Origin: Abyssalbus ytuae
GTDB lineage: Bacteria > Bacteroidota > Bacteroidia > Flavobacteriales > Flavobacteriaceae
NCBI RefSeq assembly: GCF_022807975.1
Contig: NZ_CP094358.1
Coordinates: 744,001-808,000, forward strand
Direction: 5' to 3'
DNA: 64,000 nucleotides
Shown: positions 9,615-18,683 of the stretch, piece by piece
Numbering within the stretch: position 1 is the stretch's first letter
How the letters are laid out: each line of letters opens with the position of its first letter
Notes under the pieces: model-generated
Databases searched by the model: none
The model's input: only the letters and a program-made list of their open reading frames with translations
What the model was told of the DNA's origin: nothing
Translations under genes and position numbers: made by a program

Positions 9615-9920
9615 CTATTCATGCATTCTCAGCTTTTCGATCATTTCATGCGAAATATTCCCCGAATAAGCACCGTAAGCATCTACTAAAAGGCCTTTTT
9701 CACCCGAAGTTGTTTCTATAACGTATAACACCATATTATCAGCAGGATTAGTAAAACCTTCAAAACGATAGTGCTTAACAACATTTAGATCTACTGCATT
9801 GTGAATGGTTTTCTTAGCTTTGTTTTCTACTCCTGCTTCACATAAATTAAAATCTTCAGTATAACCATGTTGTTGTAAGTCTGATATTGCTTCTGTTAAT
9901 GTTGTATACGATTCCCTCAT
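9615..9920 (-). CDS. Small conserved protein, function unknown
   Basis: About 101 residues from the second ATG (9918-9920); an in-frame ATG at 9944 adds eight mostly lysine residues. Soluble, no signal peptide. Proteins of this type in Bacteroidota are often labelled 'phosphoribosylpyrophosphate synthetase' by propagation, but no PRPP-synthetase motif is present and the length is far too short. I would leave it unassigned. Confidence 0.65.
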   Translation of the reverse strand: MRESYTTLTEAISDLQQHGYTEDFNLCEAGVENKAKKTIHNAVDLNVVKHYRFEGFTNPADNMVLYVIETTSGEKGLLVDAYGAYSGNISHEMIEKLRMHE

Positions 9921-10100
9921 TTTATCCTTTTTTTTAGTTCCCATGATTATAATTTTTTATTTAATCCATGAAATTAATGAAGAATAAAGAAAATCAGTGA
10001 TTTAAAAAAGCTAATTATTGCCTCAATAAATATTTACCGTACATTAACTTTTTATGTTATGGCTACTTCTTTGTAATTTTATAAAGATTAATTAAACACT

Positions 10101-10655
10101 ATGGCTCGCACACCCAGTAATATGCTTCCGCTCGGAACCAAGGCTCCTGATTTTATTCTACCCGATACAGTATCGGGCAATATGATAAGTTTAAGTGAAG
10201 TGAAAGGAAATATAGGAATGGTAGTAATGTTTATTTGCAATCATTGCCCTTTTGTTAAACATGTAAATACACAGATGGTGAGTTTAGCGCGGGATTATAC
10301 AAAAAAAGGAGTTGGCTTTGTTGCCATTTCCAGCAATGATGTACTCAATTATCCTGATGACACTCCGGAGCTCATGAAAAAAAATGCTGAAGAACAAGGT
10401 TTTGTTTTTCCTTACCTGTATGATGAAACCCAGGAGGTGGCAAAATCTTATGAGGCAGCCTGCACCCCGGATTTTTATATTTTTAATAAAAATCTTGAAC
10501 TTGTTTACCGGGGACAATTAGACGACTCCCGGCCGGGAAACGGAATACCGCTCACCGGTAAAGATATGCGAGATGCCCTCGATGCCCTGATTAATGGAAG
10601 GCCGGTCCCTGCAATACAAAAACCAAGTATCGGGTGTAATATAAAATGGAAATAA
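10101..10655 (+). CDS. Thioredoxin-like/redoxin family protein
   Basis: 184-residue thioredoxin-fold protein of the AhpC/TSA-redoxin superfamily. N-terminal LGTKAPDFILPDT is the redoxin lead-in; the active site appears as FICNHCPFVKHV, a CxxC pair (Cys-Asn-His-Cys). The length and GQLDDSRPGNG are typical of the cytoplasmic 'thioredoxin family protein' found beside peroxiredoxins. There is no signal peptide. The peroxiredoxin gene lies 238 bp downstream on the same strand, which hints at a shared role in peroxide or thiol stress. Confidence 0.88.
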   Translation: MARTPSNMLPLGTKAPDFILPDTVSGNMISLSEVKGNIGMVVMFICNHCPFVKHVNTQMVSLARDYTKKGVGFVAISSNDVLNYPDDTPELMKKNAEEQGFVFPYLYDETQEVAKSYEAACTPDFYIFNKNLELVYRGQLDDSRPGNGIPLTGKDMRDALDALINGRPVPAIQKPSIGCNIKWK

Positions 10656-10855
10656 ATTTATGCAAACCTACAGAATACATTGAAAAGTGTTAGAGCTGCA
10701 AAAAGCAATCTTTATTTGTTTAGGCAGGGATAAAACACAGATTTAAAAAGTTTTACAGGTAATTTTTTAAGGTTTCTAAAGTGATGAAGAGTAGTTTAGC
10801 ATTAATTTAACTTTCTTTTTTCAATTAACTGACTCATTTTTCAATATTAATCTAG

Positions 10856-10863
10856 TAACTTTG
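10856..10863 (+). promoter_or_regulatory. Putative -7 box (TAACTTTG) for the peroxiredoxin
   Basis: TAnnTTTG match, 31 bp before the peroxiredoxin ATG. Consistent with the gene having its own promoter. Confidence 0.45.
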
Positions 10864-10893
10864 TAGGGTAATAAAACCAAAAACAATTTAATT

Positions 10894-11535
10894 ATGGCAA
10901 CATTAAGACTAGGTGATAAAGCGCCGAATTTTAAAGCGCAAACCTCTGAAGGTGAAATAGATTTCTATGAATATTTAGGAGATGGTTGGGGAATTTTGTT
11001 TTCACATCCGGCTGATTATACTCCTGTTTGTACAACCGAATTGGGTACGGTAGCTAAATACAGAAAAGAATTTGAAAAACGTAACGTAAAAGTTATGGCT
11101 CTAAGTGTAGACGGTGTAGAATCTCATAAAGGCTGGATAAAAGACATTAATGAAACCCAACACACTAACGTTGATTTTCCTATAATTGCAGATGAAGACC
11201 GAAAAGTATCTGATTTATATGACATGATACATCCCAATGCCGATTCTACTTTTACCGTTCGCTCGGTATATGTAATCGGGCCGGATAAAACAATTAAACT
11301 CATAATTACCTATCCGGCTTCAACAGGAAGAAATTTTGATGAATTATTAAGAGTAATCGATTCTCTTCAACTCACAGCTTACCACAAGGTTGCCACACCG
11401 GCCAACTGGAAAAATGGGGAGGATGTAGTAGTAAGCCCTTCTATTCCAACTGAAGAAGCTAAACAAATTTTCAAAAAAGGAGTAAAGGAAATTAAACCTT
11501 ACTTAAGAATGACCCCTCAACCAAATTTGGATTAA
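10894..11535 (+). CDS. Peroxiredoxin, Prx6 (1-Cys) type
   Basis: Thiol peroxidase reducing hydrogen peroxide and organic peroxides. 213 residues. The peroxidatic cysteine is in SHPADYTPVCTTELG, near residue 47. The long C-terminal arm (KVATPANWKNGEDVVVSPSI) is the hallmark of the Prx6/1-Cys subfamily. No second conserved cysteine is seen in the C-terminal arm, so reduction must use an external thiol. A strong terminator follows. Confidence 0.95.
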   Translation: MATLRLGDKAPNFKAQTSEGEIDFYEYLGDGWGILFSHPADYTPVCTTELGTVAKYRKEFEKRNVKVMALSVDGVESHKGWIKDINETQHTNVDFPIIADEDRKVSDLYDMIHPNADSTFTVRSVYVIGPDKTIKLIITYPASTGRNFDELLRVIDSLQLTAYHKVATPANWKNGEDVVVSPSIPTEEAKQIFKKGVKEIKPYLRMTPQPNLD

Positions 11536-11542
11536 AATCTAA

Positions 11543-11574
11543 AAAACAGGCTGCCCATGATGACAGCCTGTTTT
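11543..11574. terminator. Bidirectional terminator
   Basis: AAAACAGGCTG / CAGCCTGTTTT inverted repeat (11 bp, 10-nt loop) between the convergent peroxiredoxin and sigma-54 regulator genes. Confidence 0.8.
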
Positions 11575-11589
11575 ACTTTTTATTTTTTC

Positions 11590-12753
11590 CTATTTGCTTG
11601 CAAAGAGTTGTACATCACTTTCCGAGACTTCCTGCCCTCCCAAAATAATTAACCTTTCGACAACATTTCGGAGTTCACGGATATTACCTGTCCAGTCATA
11701 TTCCTGTAGCAGTTTAATAGCTTTATCTGAAAATTTTTTGGGCGTATTTCCTTGTTCTCCGGCTATTTTTTTTGAAAAATGATCAATAAGCAAAGGAATG
11801 TCATTCCGCCTCTCGTTTAAAGCAGGTACTTTTATTAATATAACTGCCAGGCGATGGTACAGATCTTCCCTGAATTTCCCCTCATTTATCTCTTTTCTCA
11901 GGTCTTTGTTAGTAGCTGCAATTACTCTTACATCTACATTTATATCTTTGTCACTTCCTACCCTTGATATTTTATTTTCCTGCAATGCCCTTAGTACTTT
12001 TGCCTGTGCAGATAAACTCATGTCTCCAACCTCATCTAAAAATATAGTGCCTTTATGAGCTGTTTCAAACTTTCCTGCCCTGTCTTTTACGGCCGAGGTA
12101 AAAGCACCTTTGACATGGCCAAACAATTCACTCTCTATAAGCTCGGAAGGGATGGCAGCACAATTAACCTCTACCAACGGCGCAGATGATCTTTCGCTTT
12201 TTTCGTGTAACCAGTGAGCCACTAATTCTTTTCCTGTACCATTTGGCCCTGTTATCATTACCCTTGCATCGGTGGGGGCTACTTTTTCAATCATATCCTT
12301 AATAACAGTGATGGCTTCACTATTACCTATCATTTCATAATTTTTACTCACCTTTTTTTTAAGGCGTTTATTTTCTACCACCAACTCTTTCCTGTCCAGT
12401 GCATTCCTAACAGTGTTAAGTAAACGGTTAAGATCCGGGGGTTTGGAAATATAATCAAAAGCCCCCAAGCGCATTGTATTTACCGCAGTATCTAAATCGC
12501 CATGACCGGAAATCATAACGAAAGGTATCTCAGGTTTTACTTTTTTAGCTGCTTCCAAAACCTCAACACCGTCCATTTTAGGCATTTTAATGTCGCATAG
12601 CACCAGGTCATAATCTTCTTTTTTGATCTTTTCTATTCCGGCAAGCCCATCTTCTGCTTCATCTACCTGATATTTTTCACTTTCTTCACTGAGGATCTTC
12701 ACCAATACTCTTCTAATGGCGGCTTCGTCTTCTATAACTAATATTTTTGGCAT
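11590..12753 (-). CDS. Sigma-54 response regulator lacking a DNA-binding domain
   Basis: NtrC-type activator: receiver domain (1-120, phosphoacceptor Asp54 in LCDIKMP) and AAA+ domain (about 143-370). The AAA+ domain has Walker A GPNGTGKE, the sigma-54 contact loop GAFTSA and Walker B IFLDEVGD. The protein stops at 387 residues, just after the NVVERLIILG helix, so the usual C-terminal Fis-type helix-turn-helix is absent. It must therefore act from solution or through a partner, as FlgR-like regulators do. It is 3 bp from the upstream mscS gene in the same direction. The cognate kinase is not in the window. Confidence 0.92.
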   Translation of the reverse strand: MPKILVIEDEAAIRRVLVKILSEESEKYQVDEAEDGLAGIEKIKKEDYDLVLCDIKMPKMDGVEVLEAAKKVKPEIPFVMISGHGDLDTAVNTMRLGAFDYISKPPDLNRLLNTVRNALDRKELVVENKRLKKKVSKNYEMIGNSEAITVIKDMIEKVAPTDARVMITGPNGTGKELVAHWLHEKSERSSAPLVEVNCAAIPSELIESELFGHVKGAFTSAVKDRAGKFETAHKGTIFLDEVGDMSLSAQAKVLRALQENKISRVGSDKDINVDVRVIAATNKDLRKEINEGKFREDLYHRLAVILIKVPALNERRNDIPLLIDHFSKKIAGEQGNTPKKFSDKAIKLLQEYDWTGNIRELRNVVERLIILGGQEVSESDVQLFASK

Positions 12754-12755
12754 AT

Positions 12756-13628
12756 TTACTCGCTTTTTTGTTGAAAAATATGAATATCTCTTTGAGGAAA
12801 AGGTATAGTAATGTTGTTTTCTCTGAATAACTTGTCTACTTCAAACCTTAAATCACTTTGAATACTAAAGCGGGTGAAACTATCATTAATTGTAAACCAC
12901 AATTTAAAAATTAATGCACTATCTCCAAAATCAGAAAACATTACCGAAGGTTCCGGATCTTTTAATATTTTTTCGTGGGATTTTGCTGCCTGCAATAATA
13001 ATTCCTTAACCATTTCTACATTACTTCCATAGGCTACTCCCACGGTAATACTCTCGCGGGTTATAACATCGTTCTGTGTCCAGTTAAATAAAATGGAAGT
13101 TAAATACTTATGGTTGGGTATAATAAGTACTTTATTATCTAAAGTAACTGCCCTTGTGGTTCTTAAATGTATGGAGGTAACTCTGCCCACCTTTCCGTCA
13201 ATTTCTATTATATCTCCTACATGTACAGTTTGATCTATCAAAATGAAAATTCCTGCTAAAATATCCTGAAAAAATGTTTGCAGGGCCAGACCAATACCAA
13301 CCAATAAAGCCGCAGATGCAGCAAAAATTGCCGTAACATTAATTCCGACAGAATCAAAAACTATTAAAAGTACTATTACATAAATAAACCATTTAGCAAA
13401 AGAAAAAATAGAAGTAAATTTAATTTTGTCTTCGTATGGCAACTTTTTAGTTACCAATCTTCTTATACCTCTTAAAACAAGTGATGTTATTATAAAAATT
13501 ACAATAACAAGCAATATTAATCCAATTGTTATTTGTACTGAATCGTCATTATTGTTATAAACAATTAAATCCAGAAAGTCTTTTATTTTATCCAGAAGAC
13601 TATCTTTTATATCCTCTATCTCTTCCAT
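12756..13628 (-). CDS. Mechanosensitive ion channel, MscS family
   Basis: 290-residue small-conductance channel protein that releases solutes under hypo-osmotic shock. A first membrane helix lies at about 27-50 and a second at 75-95. The pore-lining helix is ALLVGIGLALQTFFQDILAGIFIL, followed by the beta-domain (VGDIIEIDGKVGRVTSI, VLIIPN). It lies between the ABC permease and the sigma-54 regulator, separated by 1 and 2 bp, so the four genes probably form an operon. Confidence 0.93.
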   Translation of the reverse strand: MEEIEDIKDSLLDKIKDFLDLIVYNNNDDSVQITIGLILLVIVIFIITSLVLRGIRRLVTKKLPYEDKIKFTSIFSFAKWFIYVIVLLIVFDSVGINVTAIFAASAALLVGIGLALQTFFQDILAGIFILIDQTVHVGDIIEIDGKVGRVTSIHLRTTRAVTLDNKVLIIPNHKYLTSILFNWTQNDVITRESITVGVAYGSNVEMVKELLLQAAKSHEKILKDPEPSVMFSDFGDSALIFKLWFTINDSFTRFSIQSDLRFEVDKLFRENNITIPFPQRDIHIFQQKSE

Positions 13629-13629
13629 T

Positions 13630-14940
13630 TTAGTACTTTAGCCATTTATAAAGTTCTTTATAAGTTGGTTTTTTTCCATACATCAATATTCCCACCCGGT
13701 AAATTTTGGAGGCAAACCAAACAGTACCCATAAAGGTAGCATATAATAAAAGTACAGATAATGTTATTTCCCACCAACTCACACCAAAGGGTATGCGCAT
13801 TAACATCACGATGGGAGAGGTTAAAGGTATGTATGAAAACAAGGTAGAGACCGTTCCGTGCGGATCATCAATTACCGTAAAAATGCCCACATAAATTGCC
13901 AGCATAAGAGGCATAATAACCGGCAACATAAACTGCTGGGTATCTGTTTCATTATCAACAGCCGCACCAATAGCTGCATAAAAAGAACTGTAAAGTAAAT
14001 ATCCGCCGATAAAATATATGATAAAACAGATAATTATTGTTCCTAAAGGGAGTTTATATAATTCCATCAGCCCGGTTGTAACCATTCCTTCCATTTTACT
14101 TGATGCGACTGTATGCATCATCATTTCTCCCTGTTCTGCTTTCATTTGGGCTACATCGATACCAAATATTAATGATACTACTGTAATTAATATAAATCCG
14201 ACAAAAGTCCATATTAAAAACTGGGTTATTCCTGCCAGTGAAGTCCCTATTATTTTTCCAAGCATTAGTTGAACAGGCTTTACGGAAGATATTATAATTT
14301 CAATTATCCGGTTCGTTTTTTCTTCTATAACGCTACGCATTATCATATTTCCATAAATAATGATAAACATCATAAGTAAATAACCGGCCGATCCTCCAAA
14401 AATAAGTTTCAGCACATTGGTAAGCCTGGAAGTTTTTTCTCCTGCAAAATCCTCCAGTGAAATATCGACATAAACCCTGGCCCTATCAATAATGGAAACA
14501 TCTACTCCATTTTCATCTAAATTCAGGTTAAAAAGCCGTTTCTCAATTTTTTTAGTAAGACCTTCTATTACATGTAAACTGGGAGATTCTTTAGAAAAAA
14601 ACTGAATATTCTCTGCAAGGTCATCGGGAGGTAAAGCAGGAAAATAAAGTAAACCGTATACATCACCTTCTTTTACCAGCTTTTTGGCATCGTCAAGGGT
14701 TACATTTTCCAGATATTGATAATTGGTATATACATCATTTTGAAACTCACCGCTAAACTGAGAAGATTCATCTAGAATTGAAATGGTTTTTATCTGATTT
14801 TTATTTAATTGGGATAAATAAGCAACCAGGGAAAATAATCCCAAAAAAATAAGCGGGCTAAGAAACGTCATTAATATAAAAGACTTATTTCTTACTTTAA
14901 CAAAATATTCCCTTTTTACAACCAGAAATAAATGATTCAT
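13630..14940 (-). CDS. ABC transporter permease, NatB-like
   Basis: 436-residue ABC-2 type permease. One N-terminal helix (SFILMTFLSPLIFLGLFSLVAYL) is followed by a large extracytoplasmic loop, then five or so C-terminal helices. EEKTNRIIEIIISSVKPVQLMLGKIIG is the characteristic ABC-2 permease motif. Adjacent to its ATPase with no gap. NatAB systems export Na+ or organic substrates; the substrate here is not predictable. Confidence 0.9.
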   Translation of the reverse strand: MNHLFLVVKREYFVKVRNKSFILMTFLSPLIFLGLFSLVAYLSQLNKNQIKTISILDESSQFSGEFQNDVYTNYQYLENVTLDDAKKLVKEGDVYGLLYFPALPPDDLAENIQFFSKESPSLHVIEGLTKKIEKRLFNLNLDENGVDVSIIDRARVYVDISLEDFAGEKTSRLTNVLKLIFGGSAGYLLMMFIIIYGNMIMRSVIEEKTNRIIEIIISSVKPVQLMLGKIIGTSLAGITQFLIWTFVGFILITVVSLIFGIDVAQMKAEQGEMMMHTVASSKMEGMVTTGLMELYKLPLGTIIICFIIYFIGGYLLYSSFYAAIGAAVDNETDTQQFMLPVIMPLMLAIYVGIFTVIDDPHGTVSTLFSYIPLTSPIVMLMRIPFGVSWWEITLSVLLLYATFMGTVWFASKIYRVGILMYGKKPTYKELYKWLKY

Positions 14941-15867
14941 TTAATTATCTTTTACTGCTTTTATAAAAATGTCGTTTACACTTGGTATTACTTCCACAAA
15001 ATGGGTAACGTTTGCTTCCTGTGTTAAATATTCCAAAAGTTCGTTTGAAGTGGTACCGTTTTGAAGTTGTATTCTTAATTTAAGTTCCTCCCCAACACTT
15101 TTAAAACCAGCATCGGTTACTAAAAATTTTTCAGATAACTTATTTTTTAATCCGGTTTTGTTTTCTAATTCCAATCCTACTTCAAAGGTATTATTTTTGA
15201 ACTGTTTTTTTATGTCTACAAGTTTACCGTCCAGAATTTTTTTGGACTTATTAATAAGTGCAATATGATCACATAATTCTTCTACCGATTCCATACGGTG
15301 AGTAGAAAATATTACGGTTGCTCCGTTATCTTTTAAGCGCAGGATTTCATCTTTTATAAGGTTGGCATTAATAGGATCAAAGCCACTAAACGGCTCATCA
15401 AAAATAAGAAGTTTGGGTTGATGTAAAACCGTTACTATAAACTGAATTTTCTGGGCCATTCCTTTTGAAAGTTCCTGAACTTTTTTGTTCCACCAGTCTC
15501 CTATTTCCAAGCGTTCAAACCAATACTCAAGCCTGTTTTTTGCCTCAGTCTTACTTAGTCCTTTAAGCTGTGCCAGATAAACTGCCTGCTCTCCAACTTT
15601 CATACTTTTGTACAGACCCCTCTCTTCGGGCAGATAGCCAATTAAACCAATATGTCGGGTTTGTAGTGGCTCCCCGTTAAAATATACCTTTCCTTTATCA
15701 GGATATATAATTTGATTTATTATTCGGATCAAAGAGGTTTTTCCTGCACCGTTTGGACCCAAAAGCCCAAAAATATTTCCGCGTGGTACTTCAATTGAAA
15801 CATTATCTAAAGCCGTATAACTCCCATATTTTTTGGTAACATTCTCTGCAACCAATAAATTACTCAT
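14941..15867 (-). CDS. ABC transporter ATP-binding protein, NatA-like
   Basis: ATPase subunit partnering the downstream permease; 308 residues from the ATG at 15867 (two codons after another possible start). Walker A GPNGAGKTS, signature LSKGMAQK, Walker B LLIFDEPFSG and the H-loop STHRM are all present. The C-terminal extension is typical of ABC-2 export ATPases. A -7 box lies 26 bp upstream. Confidence 0.95.
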   Translation of the reverse strand: MSNLLVAENVTKKYGSYTALDNVSIEVPRGNIFGLLGPNGAGKTSLIRIINQIIYPDKGKVYFNGEPLQTRHIGLIGYLPEERGLYKSMKVGEQAVYLAQLKGLSKTEAKNRLEYWFERLEIGDWWNKKVQELSKGMAQKIQFIVTVLHQPKLLIFDEPFSGFDPINANLIKDEILRLKDNGATVIFSTHRMESVEELCDHIALINKSKKILDGKLVDIKKQFKNNTFEVGLELENKTGLKNKLSEKFLVTDAGFKSVGEELKLRIQLQNGTTSNELLEYLTQEANVTHFVEVIPSVNDIFIKAVKDN

Positions 15868-15892
15868 ACACAATTATTTTCTCAAATATATT

Positions 15893-15900
15893 GAAATAGC
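15893..15900 (-). promoter_or_regulatory. Putative -7 box (TATATTTG) for the ABC-mscS-regulator operon
   Basis: TAnnTTTG match on the minus strand, 26 bp before the ABC ATPase start. Confidence 0.4.
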
Positions 15901-15975
15901 ATTAAACCAACCCAGGCATTCAGATTTTTAATATAAAGAAAAGGGCTAATATTCTTCTTTACCTTAACAACATTA

Positions 15976-16013
15976 GAAAAAACCCACCCTTAATAAAAAC
16001 AATCAAGGATGGG
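15976..16013 (-). terminator. Terminator after dnaJ
   Basis: Minus-strand hairpin, arms 16005-16013 and 15983-15991 (8 of 9 pairs, CCCATCCTT / AAGGGTGGG), followed by a T-rich run. It ends the grpE-dnaJ transcript. Confidence 0.7.
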
Positions 16014-16102
16014 AAAAAATTGCTATGAAAAAGAAAAAATAACTCTAGTTAAAAACTAGTGTATAACAAAGATACTTTTTTTTTAAATATGAAAAAGATA
16101 AA

Positions 16103-17221
16103 TCATGAAAACATATCTTTTACCTTTTCGAAAAATGATTTATCACTTTTCTCCGGTTTAGGTGAAAAATTGTCATCATACATCATCTTTTCAAAAAAAT
16201 CTTTTTGCTCCCTGTTAAGTGTTTTAGGTGTCCATACATTAACATGAACTAAAAGATCTCCTGCTCCGTACCCGTTTATACTTGGTATTCCTTTTCCACG
16301 TAATCTTAATATTTTACCTGACTGGATTCCTTCTTCCAGTTTAATCCTTACTTTACCTGTAACCGTATCTATTTCTTTAGATGTTCCCAACACAGCTTCA
16401 GAAATACTAATATAAAGATCGTAATGAAGGTTATCTCCTTCTCTTTTTAAAGTTTGATGTTCCTGTTCTTCAATAGCAACCAATAAATCGCCTGGTATAC
16501 CATCACCCGGTGCTTCATTTCCTTTTCCGCTAACCTTTAATTGCATTCCGTCTGAGACTCCGGCCGGAATTTTAATAGAAACTGTTTCTTCTTTAACTTT
16601 TAAGCCATGTGCATCGGCATCGGATGGTCTTTTATCCATAATTTGCCCGCTTCCGCCACATGCGTTACATGTTGTAGAAGTTTGCATACGGCCTAAAATG
16701 GTATTTGTTATTCTTGTTACCTGGCCTGTACCATGACAGGTAGGACATGTTTTATAAGTAACTCCCGGAGCTTGCACTTTTCGTCGTACTTTTACCTTCT
16801 TTTCCACACCATTAGCAACTTCTTCAAGAGTAAGCTTTACTCTTATACGGAGGTTACTACCTTTTACCCTTGCTCTTCCGCCACCGCCAAAACCTCCAAA
16901 ACCACTGAATCCACCGCCAAATGCACTACCGAAGATATCTCCGAACTGGCTAAAAATATCTTCCATATTCATACCGCCCCCTCCGAAGCCTCCTGCTCCT
17001 TCAAATGCTGCATGGCCAAACTGGTCGTACCTTGCCTTTTTATCAGGATCACTTAATACTTCATAAGCCTCGGCTGCTTTTTTAAACTTTTCTTCGGCTT
17101 CTTTATCTCCGGGATTTTTATCAGGATGATATTCTATAGCTTTTTTGCGATATGCCTTTTTTATTTCGGCAGCTGATGCTCCTTTGGATACTCCCAGTAT
17201 TTCGTAATAATCTTGCTTCAT
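16103..17221 (-). CDS. dnaJ: Chaperone DnaJ with a reduced zinc-finger domain
   Basis: Hsp40 co-chaperone that stimulates DnaK. 372 residues: J domain with HPD ([10 protein letters not shown]), Gly/Phe-rich linker (about 75-115), zinc-finger region, C-terminal substrate domains and a dimerisation tail. The canonical finger has four CxxCxGxG repeats; only two are visible here, CPTCHGTG and CNACGGSG. The first repeat is replaced by [11 protein letters not shown] and the last by [11 protein letters not shown], leaving material for one zinc site instead of two. Flavobacterial DnaJ proteins that I recall share this pattern. Located 22 bp downstream of grpE in the same operon. Confidence 0.96.
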   Translation of the reverse strand: MKQDYYEILGVSKGASAAEIKKAYRKKAIEYHPDKNPGDKEAEEKFKKAAEAYEVLSDPDKKARYDQFGHAAFEGAGGFGGGGMNMEDIFSQFGDIFGSAFGGGFSGFGGFGGGGRARVKGSNLRIRVKLTLEEVANGVEKKVKVRRKVQAPGVTYKTCPTCHGTGQVTRITNTILGRMQTSTTCNACGGSGQIMDKRPSDADAHGLKVKEETVSIKIPAGVSDGMQLKVSGKGNEAPGDGIPGDLLVAIEEQEHQTLKREGDNLHYDLYISISEAVLGTSKEIDTVTGKVRIKLEEGIQSGKILRLRGKGIPSINGYGAGDLLVHVNVWTPKTLNREQKDFFEKMMYDDNFSPKPEKSDKSFFEKVKDMFS

Positions 17222-17243
17222 ATCTTATTATTAACGGCCATGT

Positions 17244-17801
17244 TTATTGACCAACGACAACTTTAGGGTGACGAATAATTTTATCTCCCAATTTATATCC
17301 TTTTTCTACTATATCAATAATCTTGCCTTTTAATTCTTCAGATGGTGCAGGAACCTGGGTAATGGCTTCATGAATTTCTGCGTCAAAAACATCTCCCTGT
17401 TTTACTTCAATTTGTTCAAGTCCTTTATTTTTTAAAGTGTTTTTAAACTTATCACTTATAAGTTCAACTCCTTTTAGCATTTCCTTGTCTTCTGACGCTG
17501 AAATTTGCACCAAAGCCCTGTCAAAATCATCTAAAACCGGTAGCATTGCCAACATTACATCCTGGCTTGCAGTTTTAAACAATTCTATTCGCTCTTTGGT
17601 GGTCCGTTTTTTATAATTCTCAAATTCGGCAAATAAACGTAAAAATTTATCCTTTTCTTTTTTCAATTCATTTTGTAACTGATCTTCTACAGAAGTTTCC
17701 CCTGTTTCTTCAACAGTTTCATCAACTTCGTTAACTTCATTGTTAACATTTTCTTCTGTAATCACATCATTCTCTTTTATGTCTTTTTTTTTCTTACTCA
17801 T
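17244..17801 (-). CDS. grpE: Nucleotide exchange factor GrpE
   Basis: Releases ADP from DnaK. 185 residues with a long acidic, probably disordered N-terminus (about 1-40) and a coiled coil (ELKKEKDKFLRLFAEFENYKKRT). The C-terminal beta wing carries GVELISDKFKNTLKNKGLEQIE and the closing GDKIIRHPKVVVG. Operon partner of dnaJ. The dnaK gene is not in the window. Confidence 0.96.
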   Translation of the reverse strand: MSKKKKDIKENDVITEENVNNEVNEVDETVEETGETSVEDQLQNELKKEKDKFLRLFAEFENYKKRTTKERIELFKTASQDVMLAMLPVLDDFDRALVQISASEDKEMLKGVELISDKFKNTLKNKGLEQIEVKQGDVFDAEIHEAITQVPAPSEELKGKIIDIVEKGYKLGDKIIRHPKVVVGQ

Positions 17802-17835
17802 TGTTTATTTACTTTAAGTACCATTTTTTGATTGG

Positions 17836-17843
17836 CAAAAGTA
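17836..17843 (-). promoter_or_regulatory. Putative -7 box (TACTTTTG) for grpE-dnaJ
   Basis: TAnnTTTG match on the minus strand, 34 bp before the grpE ATG. No CIRCE element was seen, so HrcA control is not indicated. Confidence 0.45.
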
Positions 17844-17921
17844 CTGCCATTTAATTTAAAATGTCAAAATGTCATCAAATTAATTTAATATAATTTTAAT
17901 AATTGTGATGTAGGAATTTGT

Positions 17922-17929
17922 TAATTTTG
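17922..17929 (+). promoter_or_regulatory. Putative -7 box (TAATTTTG) for the YceI lipoprotein gene
   Basis: TAnnTTTG match, 27 bp before the ATG, with a TTG at 17903-17905 (16-bp spacing) as a possible -33 element. Confidence 0.5.
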
Positions 17930-17956
17930 TTCAACTAACAAATTAAATAATTAAAC

Positions 17957-18628
17957 ATGAAGATTTTCTCAAATTTTGCAGTTATTCTTGCTCTTGTAGC
18001 CTTTACAACAGCTTGTAAAAAAGAAAAGAAAAATGAAACTACAGCAACTGAAGCCGAAGTAGTAGCTGAAGCACCTGTGGCTGCGGTAAAATATAAAGCT
18101 ATCCCGGCTGAAAGCACAATTGAATGGAAAGGATCTAAACCTACCGGTAACCACACAGGTACTGTTGCTATCGAATCGGGAACAGTTTCGGTGAAAGAAG
18201 GACAAATTGAGAGTGGTTCATTTATTATAGACATGAACACTATTACCGTTACCGACCTTAAGGCAGGGGATGGTAAAGAAGACCTTGAAGCACATTTAAA
18301 AGGTTCTGTAGAAGACAAAAAAGACCATTTCTTTGACGTTGCCAAATTTCCTAATGCAGCTTTTGAAATAACAGAAGTTAAAGAAGCAGAAGGAAAAACA
18401 ATGCTTTCAGGTAATTTAACATTAAAAGGCGTTAAGAAAAATATTTCGTTTCCTGTTACCGTTACAGAAGAAGGGGATAATTTTACATTAACCAGCGAGC
18501 CTTTTACAATTAACAGAACTGACTGGGGTGTTAATTACGGTTCAAAGTCAGTTTTTGATAATTTAGGTGATAAATTTATTAATGATGATATAGAATTAAA
18601 AATCACCTTAAAAGCATCGAAAGCGTAA
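17957..18628 (+). CDS. YceI-family lipoprotein
   Basis: 223 residues. Lipoprotein signal with lipobox FTTAC (Cys20), a short Lys/Glu/Ala linker, then a complete YceI lipocalin-like domain (from YKAIPAESTIEWKGSKPTGNHTG to NDDIELKITLKA). YceI proteins bind long isoprenoid lipids in the periplasm; the role here is inferred from the fold. Stands alone and shares a terminator with the convergent epimerase gene. Confidence 0.93.
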   Translation: MKIFSNFAVILALVAFTTACKKEKKNETTATEAEVVAEAPVAAVKYKAIPAESTIEWKGSKPTGNHTGTVAIESGTVSVKEGQIESGSFIIDMNTITVTDLKAGDGKEDLEAHLKGSVEDKKDHFFDVAKFPNAAFEITEVKEAEGKTMLSGNLTLKGVKKNISFPVTVTEEGDNFTLTSEPFTINRTDWGVNYGSKSVFDNLGDKFINDDIELKITLKASKA

Positions 18629-18654
18629 CAACAAAGAAAAAAATATTTTCACGG

Positions 18655-18683
18655 AAAAAGCCTGCTGTTTAAGCGGGCTTTTT
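18655..18683. terminator. Shared terminator overlapping the end of the epimerase gene
   Basis: AAAAAGCCTGC / GCGGGCTTTTT hairpin (10 of 11 pairs) with a 7-nt loop. The stop codon of the minus-strand epimerase (18669-18671) lies inside the loop, so two convergent genes share a very compact terminator. Confidence 0.75.

Noticed and set aside
9615-9920. Label 'phosphoribosylpyrophosphate synthetase' for the small protein
   Set aside because: No PRPP-binding or ATP-binding motif is present and the protein is only a third of the expected length.
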